This document shows, in pieces, positions 42,638 through 52,037 of a DNA stretch of 56,784 nucleotides (its first letter is position 1; each line of letters begins with the position of its first letter). The notes beneath the pieces are model-generated. The model saw only the letters and a list, made by a program, of their open reading frames with translations. It did no database searches and was not told where the DNA came from. Both the position numbers and the translations under genes were made by a program. The DNA is from Pedobacter sp. GTDB lineage: Bacteria > Bacteroidota > Bacteroidia > Sphingobacteriales > Sphingobacteriaceae. The stretch is from contig JANXVH010000085.1 in the NCBI GenBank assembly GCA_025351765.1, forward strand, positions 1-56,784. Reading direction: 5' to 3'.

Positions 42638-45463
42638 ATGAATAATTCATACCTGACATTGAGATCAGTTGCTATTCTTATATTATTATTAGTAGGCTGT
42701 TCTTCTGGTCTCTTTGCCCAAAATCCAGCAAATAAACAAAATCCCCCCCCACCATTGCCTACACGCGAGATCAGTGGTATTGTTAAAGACAGTACAGATC
42801 TCGGCGTTATAGGCGCTACCGTAACCCTCACGTCTGCAAAGGATACCCTTAAAACCAGTACTAATAATGATGGCATATTTATTTTTAAAAATGTTAAATC
42901 TGCAGTCTATACTATTATAGTGCAAAGTATTGGTTATAGGGCTACTCCGCCTATGCGATTTAAGCAAAATGATACGGCACCTAGAATTGTAATGGACCCA
43001 ATTGTGCTTAAAGATGAAAGCAACACCTTAAATACAGTAGTAATCAATGGAACCCCTTCCATTACCTATAAAACAGATACTGTAGAATATAAGGCCAGCG
43101 ATTACGTGGTTAGGAAGAATGCGACCGTTGATGAACTCCTCAAAAAGATGGAGGGTATGGAAGTTGGTACAGATGGTTCCCTTGTACACCAGGGACAAAC
43201 AGTTACCAAGGCTAAAGTAAACGGTAAAGATTTTATTGGAGGTGATATTGCAAATGCAATTAAGAATCTTCCGGCAGAAATTGTAGATAAGATCCAGATA
43301 GTTGACGATTACGGGGATCAGGCGGCAAGGACCGGCGTTAAAGATGGTGACCCTGCTAAGATCTTAAACATTACTACCCGTACTGATAAGTCGGTCGGAA
43401 ATATGCTCAATGCTAGCGCTGCGGCGGGTAATAACGATCGTTATGAAGGTGATTTATTTGGTACACGAATAAATGAGAATCAAACCATTGGCTTAAGGGG
43501 GGACTTTAAAAATACAGTTAATGGCGTTGCCGGTGGCGAAGGATCTGCATCAAGCGGAGGTACCACAAAAGGTGGGAGCAGTTCTGTAAGTGTTAGAGAT
43601 AAGATAGGTAAGAAGATTGAATACAATTTGAACTACCGCATTGGCGGAAACAATGTGAATTCGCTTACTGAAACAGAATCATTATCCTTTGCAAGACAGC
43701 CAGATAGTACTTACAAAGTATTTTCACAAAGCTCCAGAAATGGTAAGAATGATTCCAGAAGCCATGATCTTAAATTAGAGTTGGAGATTCCGTTGGATTC
43801 GCTAAACTATCTAAGGGTTATTCCAACTTTCAGATACAATTCAGCAGATAATTTTAATACTTCGTTAAATGTTCAACGCAGTAGTCTGGAATCTCTAAAT
43901 CAAAATAGGAATACAAATAACAACAGCAATAATAAAACTCCGGAACTTGGGGGATCAGTATTCTTCCAACATACCTTTAAAAATAACCGTAGAAGAAATA
44001 TTTCTTTACAAGGGGACATCAATTCAAATGATTACAGTGCCGAGCAAAGCCAAGTTCAAAATACAGATTATTTGGACCAAAATGGCGATGTGATTTCTTA
44101 TTTATACACAAACAGGCTAATCATAAGAAAAAATTTGCGTAATAATTATAGAGGTAGTTTTACCTATGTTGAGCCTTTATCACTCAATACCCAATTGGAA
44201 TTCAATACCCAATTGAATTATAATGGTTATGATAATAGTGCCACCACAAGAAACATTACACCCGGTGGATTATCATCGACGATAGATTCATTAAGTAATA
44301 TCTTTAAATACTCATTTACGCAGGCCAGGGTGGCGCTAAATTTTCGTTATGGTCTTTCAAATACTTCAAAAGTGAGGTTCTCTGCAGGTTTAACGGGTAT
44401 ACCTGCCTTACTAACCGGAACTAAATCTAGCTTAGGAACCAGCATTGATCGTAAAAGTTTTAATTTAATACCAATCGCAAGACTTGAATACTTATGGTCA
44501 AGACAACACCGCGCATCTCTTAATTACAGTGGAAATGCTAATGAGCCCTCCTTCGACCAAATACAACCTGTAAGGGATGTTTCCAATCCAAATAATCCTA
44601 TTGCAGGTAATCCTGACTTGCAGGCTGCTTTTACACATACGATACGTGGAGATTACAATAACTATATAGCCAACTCTAAGTTGAACTATGGCCTTAATTT
44701 AAATGCTAATTTTACAGACAATGCAGTAATAAGAAATAACGTTTTAATACCAGATTATTCTGTTGCACCGGTAGCTGGAAAGAATCAGCCACTGATCACG
44801 GAAACACGGTTTGTTAACGTGAATGGGGTTTATGGTGTAAACGGCAGGTATTTTATCAGTAAACAGCTGAATAACAGGAAATACAACTTAGCGTTTCGTG
44901 GAAATGTATTTTACGACCACAGGATTTCTATGTTGAGGGGAGAATTAAATGTAAATACTGTTAAAACCTTTTATGAAAGATTTGGTCCGAGGATAAATCC
45001 CAATGAATGGTTAGAAGTTAATCCATTTGGCTCTTACAACCACACTACGTCAGAAAACTCACTTACTGCACTAACTGGAAATACAACGAATACACTTGCT
45101 TTAGGTGTAGATGGGCGTTTTATATTTTTTGATTCTTATTTATTGAATTACAATGCAAGTAAAAACTATGTAAGAGGAATCAATGCAAATATTAATCAGA
45201 ACCCTTTTGTAGTAAATGTTTCATTAGAAAAGGAATTGTTTGAAAGACGAGGTAGAATTACTTTACAAGTGTTCGATTTATTGAACCAGAATAACTTTAT
45301 TAATCGTGATCAAAGCACTGACGGTGGGTATACAGATACTAAAACAAATGCCTTGAGTCGTTATTTTATGTTACGTTTTAGCATGAGATTGCAAAAATGG
45401 AGTGGTGCTCAACCTCGTAACGGCAGAGATGTTCGAAGAAGAGGAGACGGAAGTTTCTTCTAA
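42638..45463 (+). CDS. outer-membrane beta-barrel protein with carboxypeptidase-regulatory-like domain
   Basis: A 941-residue protein with a signal peptide (GCSSGLFAQ), a Pro-rich linker, and an N-terminal carboxypeptidase-regulatory-like domain (REISGIVKDSTDLGVIGATVTLTS). A plug-like region follows (VRKNATVDELLKKMEGMEVG; PAEIVDKIQIVDDYGDQA) and then a long C-terminal barrel ending in RYFMLRFSMRLQKW. This is the non-SusC TonB-dependent-receptor-like group (outer membrane beta-barrel family 3). No SusD partner is nearby; its upstream neighbour is the Gly-rich secreted protein. The ligand is unknown. Confidence 0.9.
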   Translation: MNNSYLTLRSVAILILLLVGCSSGLFAQNPANKQNPPPPLPTREISGIVKDSTDLGVIGATVTLTSAKDTLKTSTNNDGIFIFKNVKSAVYTIIVQSIGYRATPPMRFKQNDTAPRIVMDPIVLKDESNTLNTVVINGTPSITYKTDTVEYKASDYVVRKNATVDELLKKMEGMEVGTDGSLVHQGQTVTKAKVNGKDFIGGDIANAIKNLPAEIVDKIQIVDDYGDQAARTGVKDGDPAKILNITTRTDKSVGNMLNASAAAGNNDRYEGDLFGTRINENQTIGLRGDFKNTVNGVAGGEGSASSGGTTKGGSSSVSVRDKIGKKIEYNLNYRIGGNNVNSLTETESLSFARQPDSTYKVFSQSSRNGKNDSRSHDLKLELEIPLDSLNYLRVIPTFRYNSADNFNTSLNVQRSSLESLNQNRNTNNNSNNKTPELGGSVFFQHTFKNNRRRNISLQGDINSNDYSAEQSQVQNTDYLDQNGDVISYLYTNRLIIRKNLRNNYRGSFTYVEPLSLNTQLEFNTQLNYNGYDNSATTRNITPGGLSSTIDSLSNIFKYSFTQARVALNFRYGLSNTSKVRFSAGLTGIPALLTGTKSSLGTSIDRKSFNLIPIARLEYLWSRQHRASLNYSGNANEPSFDQIQPVRDVSNPNNPIAGNPDLQAAFTHTIRGDYNNYIANSKLNYGLNLNANFTDNAVIRNNVLIPDYSVAPVAGKNQPLITETRFVNVNGVYGVNGRYFISKQLNNRKYNLAFRGNVFYDHRISMLRGELNVNTVKTFYERFGPRINPNEWLEVNPFGSYNHTTSENSLTALTGNTTNTLALGVDGRFIFFDSYLLNYNASKNYVRGINANINQNPFVVNVSLEKELFERRGRITLQVFDLLNQNNFINRDQSTDGGYTDTKTNALSRYFMLRFSMRLQKWSGAQPRNGRDVRRRGDGSFF

Positions 45464-45514
45464 GCCTGATTTTTTCTATATTCGGCGTACCGTATAACGG
45501 AATCAAAATGCCAG

Positions 45515-46699
45515 ATGAGAGGAAGTAAGCGACTTTTGCTGATATTTACTGCGATAGCAGGACTTATCGTGCTATTTTCACAATGTATGGATACCGGTAA
45601 GCATACAGCTGATGTCGCTTTAGCGACCGATAGTTCGTTTGCCGGTACTAAAACTTGTGTGCAATGCCATAAGGGTATTTATGATAGTTACCTAAATAAC
45701 GTTCACAATAACACTTCCAGACCAATTTCGAGTCACTCTCTTTTTCAGGGTGATAGTGCCGCATCTACAGAGTATAGTTTTAACGAACATCTTAAAATGA
45801 AGATTGAAAAGCGTGGCAACGGAGTTTTCCAGGCGGTATATGTAGATGGAGAAAAGTTAATCGATCGCAAGTTTGATGTTGCTATTGGTTCTGGAAAGGA
45901 CGCTATAACTTACGGTTCCTGGAAAAAGAACAATTTGCAGCAAATGCAGTTAACTTATTTCAGCAGGATAAAAAGCTGGGCTAATAGTCCGGGTTATGCA
46001 GATCAACGCATTTATTTCTCACGAAATATCGGCTCAAGGTGTCTTCAATGTCACGCATCCTATGCGGATGAAAAAATAGAGAAGAGCGGCATATTGATTA
46101 CATCACAGGAACTTGTTAAATCTTCACTAGTTTATGGGATCAATTGTGAACGCTGTCATGGACCGGCAGGTAAGCATGTAGAATTCCACATCAATAATCC
46201 TAATGAAAAGGTGGCGAAATATATCGCATTGTATCAATCCTTATCCAGAAAACAGAAAGTTGATGCGTGCTCTGTATGCCATTCAGGTAGCGACAGGCCG
46301 GTACTTAAGACTACGTTTACATTTAAACTAGGAGATAATCTTGATGAATATTTAGATAAAAATTCAGTTGCTGAGGCCGATCCTGATGTCCATGGTCAAC
46401 AGAATCAGATGCTGTCTTCTAGCCAGTGTTATATTAAAAGCAGCACTCTGAATTGCATTACTTGCCATAGTGTTCACGACGATAAGGTGCCCGGATTGAC
46501 CCTTTATTCCAAAAAGTGCATGAACTGTCACCAAGTTCCTAAACATAGTGATAAGACACTGGCTAATGCAATGGTGAAAACAAATTGCATTGATTGCCAC
46601 ATGCCATTTCAGAAATCAAAAGTAATTAGCTTTAAATTGGCAGGGAAAAAAGGCTTGGATCCTTATCTGCTACGTACGCATAAAATTGCGGTTTATTGA
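45515..46699 (+). CDS. seven-haem c-type cytochrome, probable lipoprotein
   Basis: A 394-residue exported protein. The signal region ends LIVLFSQC, a loose lipobox. Seven CxxCH haem motifs are present: CVQCH, CLQCH, CERCH, CSVCH, CITCH, CMNCH and CIDCH, beginning at residue 48 and closing near the C-terminus. The layout resembles the cytochrome c554/NrfA-related multihaem fold, in which haems pack in pairs for electron transfer. The final step of its pathway cannot be told. It lies 51 bases after the barrel gene and ends at a strong terminator. Confidence 0.9.
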   Translation: MRGSKRLLLIFTAIAGLIVLFSQCMDTGKHTADVALATDSSFAGTKTCVQCHKGIYDSYLNNVHNNTSRPISSHSLFQGDSAASTEYSFNEHLKMKIEKRGNGVFQAVYVDGEKLIDRKFDVAIGSGKDAITYGSWKKNNLQQMQLTYFSRIKSWANSPGYADQRIYFSRNIGSRCLQCHASYADEKIEKSGILITSQELVKSSLVYGINCERCHGPAGKHVEFHINNPNEKVAKYIALYQSLSRKQKVDACSVCHSGSDRPVLKTTFTFKLGDNLDEYLDKNSVAEADPDVHGQQNQMLSSSQCYIKSSTLNCITCHSVHDDKVPGLTLYSKKCMNCHQVPKHSDKTLANAMVKTNCIDCHMPFQKSKVISFKLAGKKGLDPYLLRTHKIAVY

Positions 46700-46717
46700 A
46701 CAAAAAGCTTTTAAACT

Positions 46718-46748
46718 AAAAAAACCCATCATTAAATGGGTTTTTTTT
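46718..46748. terminator. bidirectional rho-independent terminator
   Basis: AAAAAAACCCAT (46718-46729) pairs with ATGGG plus T8 (46736-46748) around a short loop. It serves the cytochrome gene and, through its A tract, the convergent DUF3276 gene. Confidence 0.9.
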
Positions 46749-46773
46749 ATGCTGTGCGGTTAGTGGTAGTAAT

Positions 46774-47103
46774 TTAAAAAGAAAAGTCGTCGTTTTGCAC
46801 CCTTGCAGACGCTACCTCATGGTTTTCTGAGTATTCGTAACGTTTTTCAACAACGTCCTGGTGGTTTTTAATGTATTCTACGGTTTCATTTAGGCCTTCT
46901 GCAAACTTTTCAAAGTCCTCTTTGTATAAAAAGATTTTGTGTTTTACGAAAACACCATCTTCCAGTCTTTTCTTGCTTTCAGTTAAAGTCAAGTAATAAT
47001 CTCCTGATCTTGTAGCTTTTACATCGAAAAAATAAGTTCTCTTACCAGCTCTTACTTTCTTTGAGAAAACCTCTTCTCTCTCTTTGTTGTCAAATTCTCC
47101 CAT
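46774..47103 (-). CDS. PUR-domain protein (DUF3276)
   Basis: A 109-residue protein from the ATG at 47103; a TTG fifteen codons upstream is not convincing. The sequence (EEVFSKKVRAGKRTYFFDVKATRSGDYYLTLTES) is the PUR-alpha-like single-strand nucleic-acid-binding fold assigned to DUF3276, widespread in Bacteroidota and related to the Borrelia nucleic-acid-binding protein BpuR. It ends in a charged C-terminal tail. A role in RNA or ssDNA binding is likely. Confidence 0.88.
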   Translation of the reverse strand: MGEFDNKEREEVFSKKVRAGKRTYFFDVKATRSGDYYLTLTESKKRLEDGVFVKHKIFLYKEDFEKFAEGLNETVEYIKNHQDVVEKRYEYSENHEVASARVQNDDFSF

Positions 47104-47173
47104 GGTTGCTTTAGCTCTTGGTTTTTGGTTCTGGTAAATATAATGCAATAATTGTCAAAGTTCAAAATAGAAA

Positions 47174-48964
47174 TTACACAGAATGGCTTTCTTCTTCCAG
47201 TAATTGATTCTGGTACATTTCCGCATAAGCGCCCTCAAGCTTGAGTAAATCAGCATGGGTTCCCTGTTCAATGATCCGCCCTTCGTTCAATACCAGTATT
47301 TTGTCTGCATTTTTTATAGTGGAGATTCGGTGTGCAATCAGAATGCTTGTTTTACCCCGCATAACTTTGCCAAGATTGTTAAGAATCTCTTCTTCTGTGC
47401 GTGTATCTACCGCTGACAAACAATCGTCAAATATTAGCAGTCCGGGTGATTTAATTAAAGCACGTGCGATGGACACCCGTTGCTTTTGACCGCCCGATAA
47501 AGTGATGCCCCGTTCCCCAAGCATGGTGTCAAATTTGAGGTCAAAATCTATGATATTCGAATATACTGCTGCATTTTTAGCAGCATTTTCTATGGCTTCA
47601 TCTGTGACTGTATCTAAACCAAAAGCGATATTATTCCTGATCGTATCCGAAAATAAAAATACTTCCTGAGGTACAAAACCTATCTGACTTCGGTAATCCT
47701 GAAGATTTAAGTCCTTCAGCGACTTGCCATCAATGCTAATTTTTCCAGCATCTATATCGTACATCCGCATTAGCAGATTTGCTAAAGTAGACTTCCCAGA
47801 GCCAGTTCTTCCAATAATGGCCACAAACTGTCCCTGCTCTATAGTAAAGCTAACATCCTGAAGCGCTTGGATCCCTGTATCTACATAGGTAAAACTTACA
47901 TTTTCAAAATTGATATTTCCTTGGAGGATGTTTTTCTCTTCCGTTAAAGAAATAATGTCTGAGGGCAAACTTAAAAATTCATTGATTCTCTTTTGCGATG
48001 CAGATGCCCTTTGGATAAGGGTAGTCACCCAGCCAAGCATGGAAACTGGGAAGGTAAGCTGGTTAACATACACGATGAATTCTGCAATATTTCCGGGTGT
48101 TATTGAACCGCTCATTACCTGATTGCCACCAACGTAAATAGTTAGGATTGTGCTTAGTCCAACCAACAGAAGCATAGTAGGGTAAAAAAATGCCTGTACT
48201 TTAACCAAGCCCATGGCATTTCTTTTATACCCTTCGCTTTCCTCTGCAAAGATTGCTTTGGTATATTCTTCGCGGACATAAGATTTGATTACCCGAATTC
48301 CCGAAAAACGTTCCTGTACAAAACTGGATAATTTGGAAAGTTGTTCTTGGATCTGCTCACTCTTACGGTTGATCATCGTATTTACATAATAAATGATCAC
48401 CACGAGTACTGGTAATGGGAGTAAACAAAATATGGCCAGCGTAACATTAACCGAGAACATCGCATAAATAACGAGTAGGAAAAGTACACCAGTATTAATG
48501 GCATACATTATTGCAGGCCCAACATACATCCTTACACGGTTTACGTCTTCCGTAGCCCGGTTCATCAGGTCACCGGTGTTATTCCTCCGATAAAATCCTA
48601 AACTCAATTTCTGATAATGCGCATAGATCTCATTCTTCATGTCGTACTCAATATGTCTTGACATCAAAATGATCGTTTGTCGCATAAAGAATAAAAACAA
48701 TCCGCGAAGTAGATATAGTACGAGTATCATCGCGCCAAAATAAAGAAGGCTGTAACTAAAGATATTATAAATTATCTCTCTACGTTCAAATCCCTTAAAC
48801 AAGCCATATATGCGGATGTTTTCTGTGATAAGGTTAAAGGCATGTCCAATAACCTGCGCAGGTATTACACCAAATATGTTGGAGATGATAACAAAGAAAA
48901 TACCTGGTATTATCCACCACTTATATTTATAGAAGTATTTATTTAAAAAGCGCAGGTCTTTCAT
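47174..48964 (-). CDS. ABC transporter, MsbA/MdlB-like half-exporter
   Basis: A 596-residue half-transporter with six N-terminal helices and an ATPase domain. Walker A is GRTGSGKST, the Q loop VPQEVFLFSD, the signature LSGGQKQR, Walker B LLIFDDCLSAVD and the switch His in IAHRIST. Walker B carries Asp at the Glu position, a variant known in Mdl-type exporters, so it may work as a homodimer or with a partner encoded elsewhere. The neighbourhood gives no substrate clue. It is transcribed divergently from the dehydrogenase gene at 49077. Confidence 0.9.
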   Translation of the reverse strand: MKDLRFLNKYFYKYKWWIIPGIFFVIISNIFGVIPAQVIGHAFNLITENIRIYGLFKGFERREIIYNIFSYSLLYFGAMILVLYLLRGLFLFFMRQTIILMSRHIEYDMKNEIYAHYQKLSLGFYRRNNTGDLMNRATEDVNRVRMYVGPAIMYAINTGVLFLLVIYAMFSVNVTLAIFCLLPLPVLVVIIYYVNTMINRKSEQIQEQLSKLSSFVQERFSGIRVIKSYVREEYTKAIFAEESEGYKRNAMGLVKVQAFFYPTMLLLVGLSTILTIYVGGNQVMSGSITPGNIAEFIVYVNQLTFPVSMLGWVTTLIQRASASQKRINEFLSLPSDIISLTEEKNILQGNINFENVSFTYVDTGIQALQDVSFTIEQGQFVAIIGRTGSGKSTLANLLMRMYDIDAGKISIDGKSLKDLNLQDYRSQIGFVPQEVFLFSDTIRNNIAFGLDTVTDEAIENAAKNAAVYSNIIDFDLKFDTMLGERGITLSGGQKQRVSIARALIKSPGLLIFDDCLSAVDTRTEEEILNNLGKVMRGKTSILIAHRISTIKNADKILVLNEGRIIEQGTHADLLKLEGAYAEMYQNQLLEEESHSV

Positions 48965-48971
48965 GAGTAGT

Positions 48972-48979
48972 CAAAGTTA
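48972..48979 (-). promoter_or_regulatory. -7 promoter element for the MsbA-like gene
   Basis: The minus strand reads TAACTTTG, a perfect TAnnTTTG only seven bases before the ATG, implying a very short leader. Confidence 0.4.
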
Positions 48980-49042
48980 GACAAATCCAATAGTCTTTTT
49001 TAAAGACTTCAGTTATTACAATGTAAATAATGTTTTTTTAAC

Positions 49043-49050
49043 TAGTTTTG
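49043..49050 (+). promoter_or_regulatory. -7 promoter element for the leucine dehydrogenase-like gene
   Basis: TAGTTTTG is a perfect TAnnTTTG match, with a leader of about 20 bases before the ATG at 49077. It is the plus-strand half of a divergent promoter pair. Confidence 0.45.
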
Positions 49051-49076
49051 CGCCATATCTGATAACAAAAAACCTT

Positions 49077-50165
49077 ATGTCTGATAATAGTTCCAGTTCG
49101 AATTCAGTTTTAGATCAAATTGGTGCCTCAGGGCATAAAAAGGTGGTTTACTGTAACGACCCGGACACTGGTTTAAGAGCAATCATTGCCATTCACGATA
49201 CTACATTAGGCCCTGCTTTAGGCGGAACGCGAATGTGGAGCTATGCTACAGAAGCTGAAGCGTTGGAGGATGTACTCAGGTTATCTAGGGCAATGACATA
49301 CAAAGCGGCTATCACTGGTTTAAATTTAGGTGGAGGAAACGCTGTTATTATCGGAGATTCCAGAAAAGGCAAATCAGAAGCTATGATGAGGAGTTATGGC
49401 CGCTTCATTAAAAATCTTAACGGAGAATTTATAACAGCAGAGGATGTGGGCACAAATACAAAAGATATGGAATATATCCGTATGGAAACCGCACATGTTA
49501 CTGGTGTCCCTGAATCTTTAGGTGGGGCGGGTAATCCTGCACCAACAACTGCGAAAGGGGTATTTTTAGGGATAAAGGCTTGTGTTAAAGAAGTATTTGG
49601 TACGGATATGCTTGCAGGAAGATCTGTTGTAGTTCAGGGTATTGGCAACGTTGGCGAGCATTTGGTGGAATTATTGAGAGCAGAGAATGTTGAAGTATAC
49701 ATCAGTGATATCAACGAAGAACGTTTACAGCATGTGGCCCGCACTTATAAGGCAAAGCCGATTACTGCAGATAAAATTTTCGCTTTAAATGCAGATATTT
49801 ATGCCCCATGTGCTTTAGGGGCTACATTAAACGATAAGACTATTAATAAAATGAACTTTGCAATTATTGCTGGCTCAGCAAATAATCAGCTTGCAGATGA
49901 GCAAGTTCATGGACAGTTGCTTTTGGATAAAGGAATATTGTTTGCGCCTGATTACCTTATTAACGCTGGAGGGTTAATCAGTTGTTACTCTGAGTTAACA
50001 GGATACGGAAAGAAACGCACCATCCAGTTGACAGAGAACATCTATAATGCAACCAGAGACGTGATCAAGATGTCCAAAAAGGAGAATATCCCAACGGTAC
50101 TTGCCGCTAACAGAATTGCAGAACAAAGAATAATAGACATAAAAAAAATCAAATCATCATTTTAA
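49077..50165 (+). CDS. Glu/Leu/Phe/Val dehydrogenase family, leucine dehydrogenase-like
   Basis: A 362-residue protein aligned over its length with leucine dehydrogenase: MTYKAAITGLNLGGG for the substrate domain, EFITAEDVGT, GIGNVGEHLV for the NAD-binding fold, and DIYAPCALGATLN. The family's catalytic Lys, in GGGK of Bacillus leucine dehydrogenase (Lys-80), is Asn-88 here (GGGNAVIIGD; codon AAC at 49338-49340), while the substrate-binding Lys-76 is kept. Either this is a lineage-specific variant or the enzyme has altered activity. The normal reaction is reversible oxidative deamination of branched-chain amino acids. It begins a plus-strand stretch ending at 54678. Confidence 0.88.
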   Translation: MSDNSSSSNSVLDQIGASGHKKVVYCNDPDTGLRAIIAIHDTTLGPALGGTRMWSYATEAEALEDVLRLSRAMTYKAAITGLNLGGGNAVIIGDSRKGKSEAMMRSYGRFIKNLNGEFITAEDVGTNTKDMEYIRMETAHVTGVPESLGGAGNPAPTTAKGVFLGIKACVKEVFGTDMLAGRSVVVQGIGNVGEHLVELLRAENVEVYISDINEERLQHVARTYKAKPITADKIFALNADIYAPCALGATLNDKTINKMNFAIIAGSANNQLADEQVHGQLLLDKGILFAPDYLINAGGLISCYSELTGYGKKRTIQLTENIYNATRDVIKMSKKENIPTVLAANRIAEQRIIDIKKIKSSF

Positions 50166-50199
50166 ATAAACAGGTAATTTACCACTCGTTCTTACATTC

Positions 50200-51150
50200 A
50201 TGTTAAATAGAAGGCACTTAAGAATTAAAGCTCTGCAAAATATTTTTGCTTGGCACATGACAGACAAAAGAGATCTCCCATCCGCAAAAAAAGCGTTGAT
50301 GGTGAGTATTGACAACGTATATGAAATGTATATATGGATGCTCTCTCTTTTAGTTGAGGTTACAGAATACACAGGGATTGATGCCGATGAGCGCGCAAAT
50401 AAACATCTCCCTACTGCGGAGGATCTTCATCCCAATTTAAAACTACTAAACAACAAATTCGCGTTGGTATTGAAAGCAAACCCAGAGTTTGTCTCTTCAA
50501 TACACAAGTACAGAATGAATTGGATGGCTGACCCTGAGTTTGTTAGAACAATCTTTAATACACTTAAGGTAACGCCGGAATATTTGGCTTACCTTGAAGA
50601 TGAAGACTGCAGTCTTGAGGAATCCAAAACGATCATTAAGTTCATCTTCAGAAAGATTATTCTAAAAAACCACAACATTATCCAAGCTTTTGAAGACAAG
50701 TTTATTAACTGGTCTGTTGATAAAGAAGTGATGCAGGGTATGGTAGCCAAAACTTTTAAGAACTTTACTTCAGAAGATCCTACAGCCAATAGGCTTACCC
50801 CAATAAGCCAGGACTGGACAGAGGACAGCAAGTTTGTTGAAGACTTATTCTTATATACGCTTAAGAACGATAAAGAATATCAAGCTTATATTGCAGAGCG
50901 TACAAAAAATTGGGAATCAGAGCGTATAGCACTCATGGATACAATACTGATGAAAATGGCGATCTGCGAGTTACTCAATTTTCCTTCTATTCCAGTGAAG
51001 GTGACTATAAATGAGTATCTTGATCTTTCAAAAGATTACAGTACACCGAAAAGCAATTCCTTTATTAATGGTATCTTGGACAAAATAATGGGAGATCTTA
51101 AAAGAAATAATAACATTAAAAAAATTGGTCGCGGACTTATAGAAGAATAA
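50200..51150 (+). CDS. nusB: transcription antitermination factor NusB (long form)
   Basis: A 316-residue protein, about twice the E. coli length. The N-terminus (MLNRRHLRIKALQNIFAW) and the C-terminal domain (SERIALMDTILMKMAICELLNFPSIPVKVTINEYLDLSKDY) match NusB. The long middle insertion is normal for Bacteroidota. NusB joins NusA, NusE and NusG in antitermination of rRNA operons. The next gene follows after three bases. Confidence 0.95.
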   Translation: MLNRRHLRIKALQNIFAWHMTDKRDLPSAKKALMVSIDNVYEMYIWMLSLLVEVTEYTGIDADERANKHLPTAEDLHPNLKLLNNKFALVLKANPEFVSSIHKYRMNWMADPEFVRTIFNTLKVTPEYLAYLEDEDCSLEESKTIIKFIFRKIILKNHNIIQAFEDKFINWSVDKEVMQGMVAKTFKNFTSEDPTANRLTPISQDWTEDSKFVEDLFLYTLKNDKEYQAYIAERTKNWESERIALMDTILMKMAICELLNFPSIPVKVTINEYLDLSKDYSTPKSNSFINGILDKIMGDLKRNNNIKKIGRGLIEE

Positions 51151-51153
51151 ATT

Positions 51154-51609
51154 ATGAAAAAAATCTTTTTACTGGCTTTTGCTGCTGTAGCATTTGCTTC
51201 TTGCCAAAATAATAAAAAACCTGCTGAAACTACTACTCCAGTAGCAGACACCACAACAGCCATTGGTACGCACACACCTGTGCAGAATCCTAATAGCGCA
51301 ATTCTTACTTTTGCTGATAATGTCCATAATTTTGGTAAGATTAAAAAAGGGGAAATAATAACTTACGCATTCAAATTGACCAACACTGGAAAAGAACCAT
51401 TGATCATTAAAGATGCACTTGCTACCTGCGGATGTACCGTTCCTGAAATACCTAAGGAGCCGATCAAACCAGGCGAGTCTAGTGCAATTAAAGTTGTTTT
51501 TAACAGTGCAGGAAAACCAATAGGTCCAATTACAAAACCTATCACCGTTTCATCTAACGCAATGAACAACCCTGTCCAAATTACTTTGGTGGGTGAGATT
51601 AAAGAATAA
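51154..51609 (+). CDS. DUF1573 lipoprotein
   Basis: A 151-residue protein with a lipoprotein signal (FAAVAFASCQNNKK), a Thr/Ala/Pro linker and one DUF1573 Ig-like domain (HNFGKIKKGEIITYAFKLTN; CGCTVPEIPKEPIKPGES). The domain is common in Bacteroidota envelope proteins and has no settled function. Its position between nusB and yajC is, as I recall, conserved in the phylum. Confidence 0.9.
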   Translation: MKKIFLLAFAAVAFASCQNNKKPAETTTPVADTTTAIGTHTPVQNPNSAILTFADNVHNFGKIKKGEIITYAFKLTNTGKEPLIIKDALATCGCTVPEIPKEPIKPGESSAIKVVFNSAGKPIGPITKPITVSSNAMNNPVQITLVGEIKE

Positions 51610-51629
51610 TTAAACTTTATATATTAAAT

Positions 51630-51959
51630 ATGTTATCAACAATAATTTTGCAGGCTGCTGGCGGCAGTAATATGCTAAGTACGCTTGTTCCAATGGTACT
51701 GATTATGGTAGTATTCTACTTTTTTATGATCAGACCGCAAATGAAGAAAGCAAAAGACCACAAGAAACTGGTAGAAGACTTAAAAAAGGGCGATAAAATT
51801 GTAACAACCGCGGGTATCCATGGGAGAATAGTAGACATGAATGATACTACCTTTTTAATAGAAGTAGAAGGTGGAACCAAGATTCGTTTTGATAAAACTG
51901 CTATTTCATTGGATGCAACTAAAGCTGCTGCTCCTAAAATAGATATAGTAAAGTCTTAA
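51630..51959 (+). CDS. yajC: preprotein translocase subunit YajC
   Basis: A 109-residue single-helix membrane protein. The helix (TLVPMVLIMVVFYFFMIRPQ) runs into the family motif RPQMKKAKDHKKLVEDLKKGDKIVTTAGIHGRI. It accompanies SecDF at the Sec translocon; secDF is not in the window. A small terminator-like hairpin follows. Confidence 0.95.
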   Translation: MLSTIILQAAGGSNMLSTLVPMVLIMVVFYFFMIRPQMKKAKDHKKLVEDLKKGDKIVTTAGIHGRIVDMNDTTFLIEVEGGTKIRFDKTAISLDATKAAAPKIDIVKS

Positions 51960-51978
51960 TATTTAAATAAATGTTTAT

Positions 51979-52008
51979 AGCCGTTTCATTATTTGGAGCG
52001 GCTTTTTT
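51979..52008 (+). terminator. terminator-like hairpin after yajC
   Basis: AGCCG (51979-51983) pairs with CGGCT (51999-52003) and a T tract follows. The hairpin covers a TTG at 51993 that could be mistaken for the start of the next gene, favouring the ATG at 52038. Confidence 0.6.
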
Positions 52009-52037
52009 GTTTTAGTATTTTTGAGTACTTTACAACC

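Noticed and set aside
51993..52037. TTG start adding 15 residues to the YbbR-like protein
   Set aside because: It falls inside a terminator-like hairpin, and the ATG at 52038 gives a normal N-terminus.
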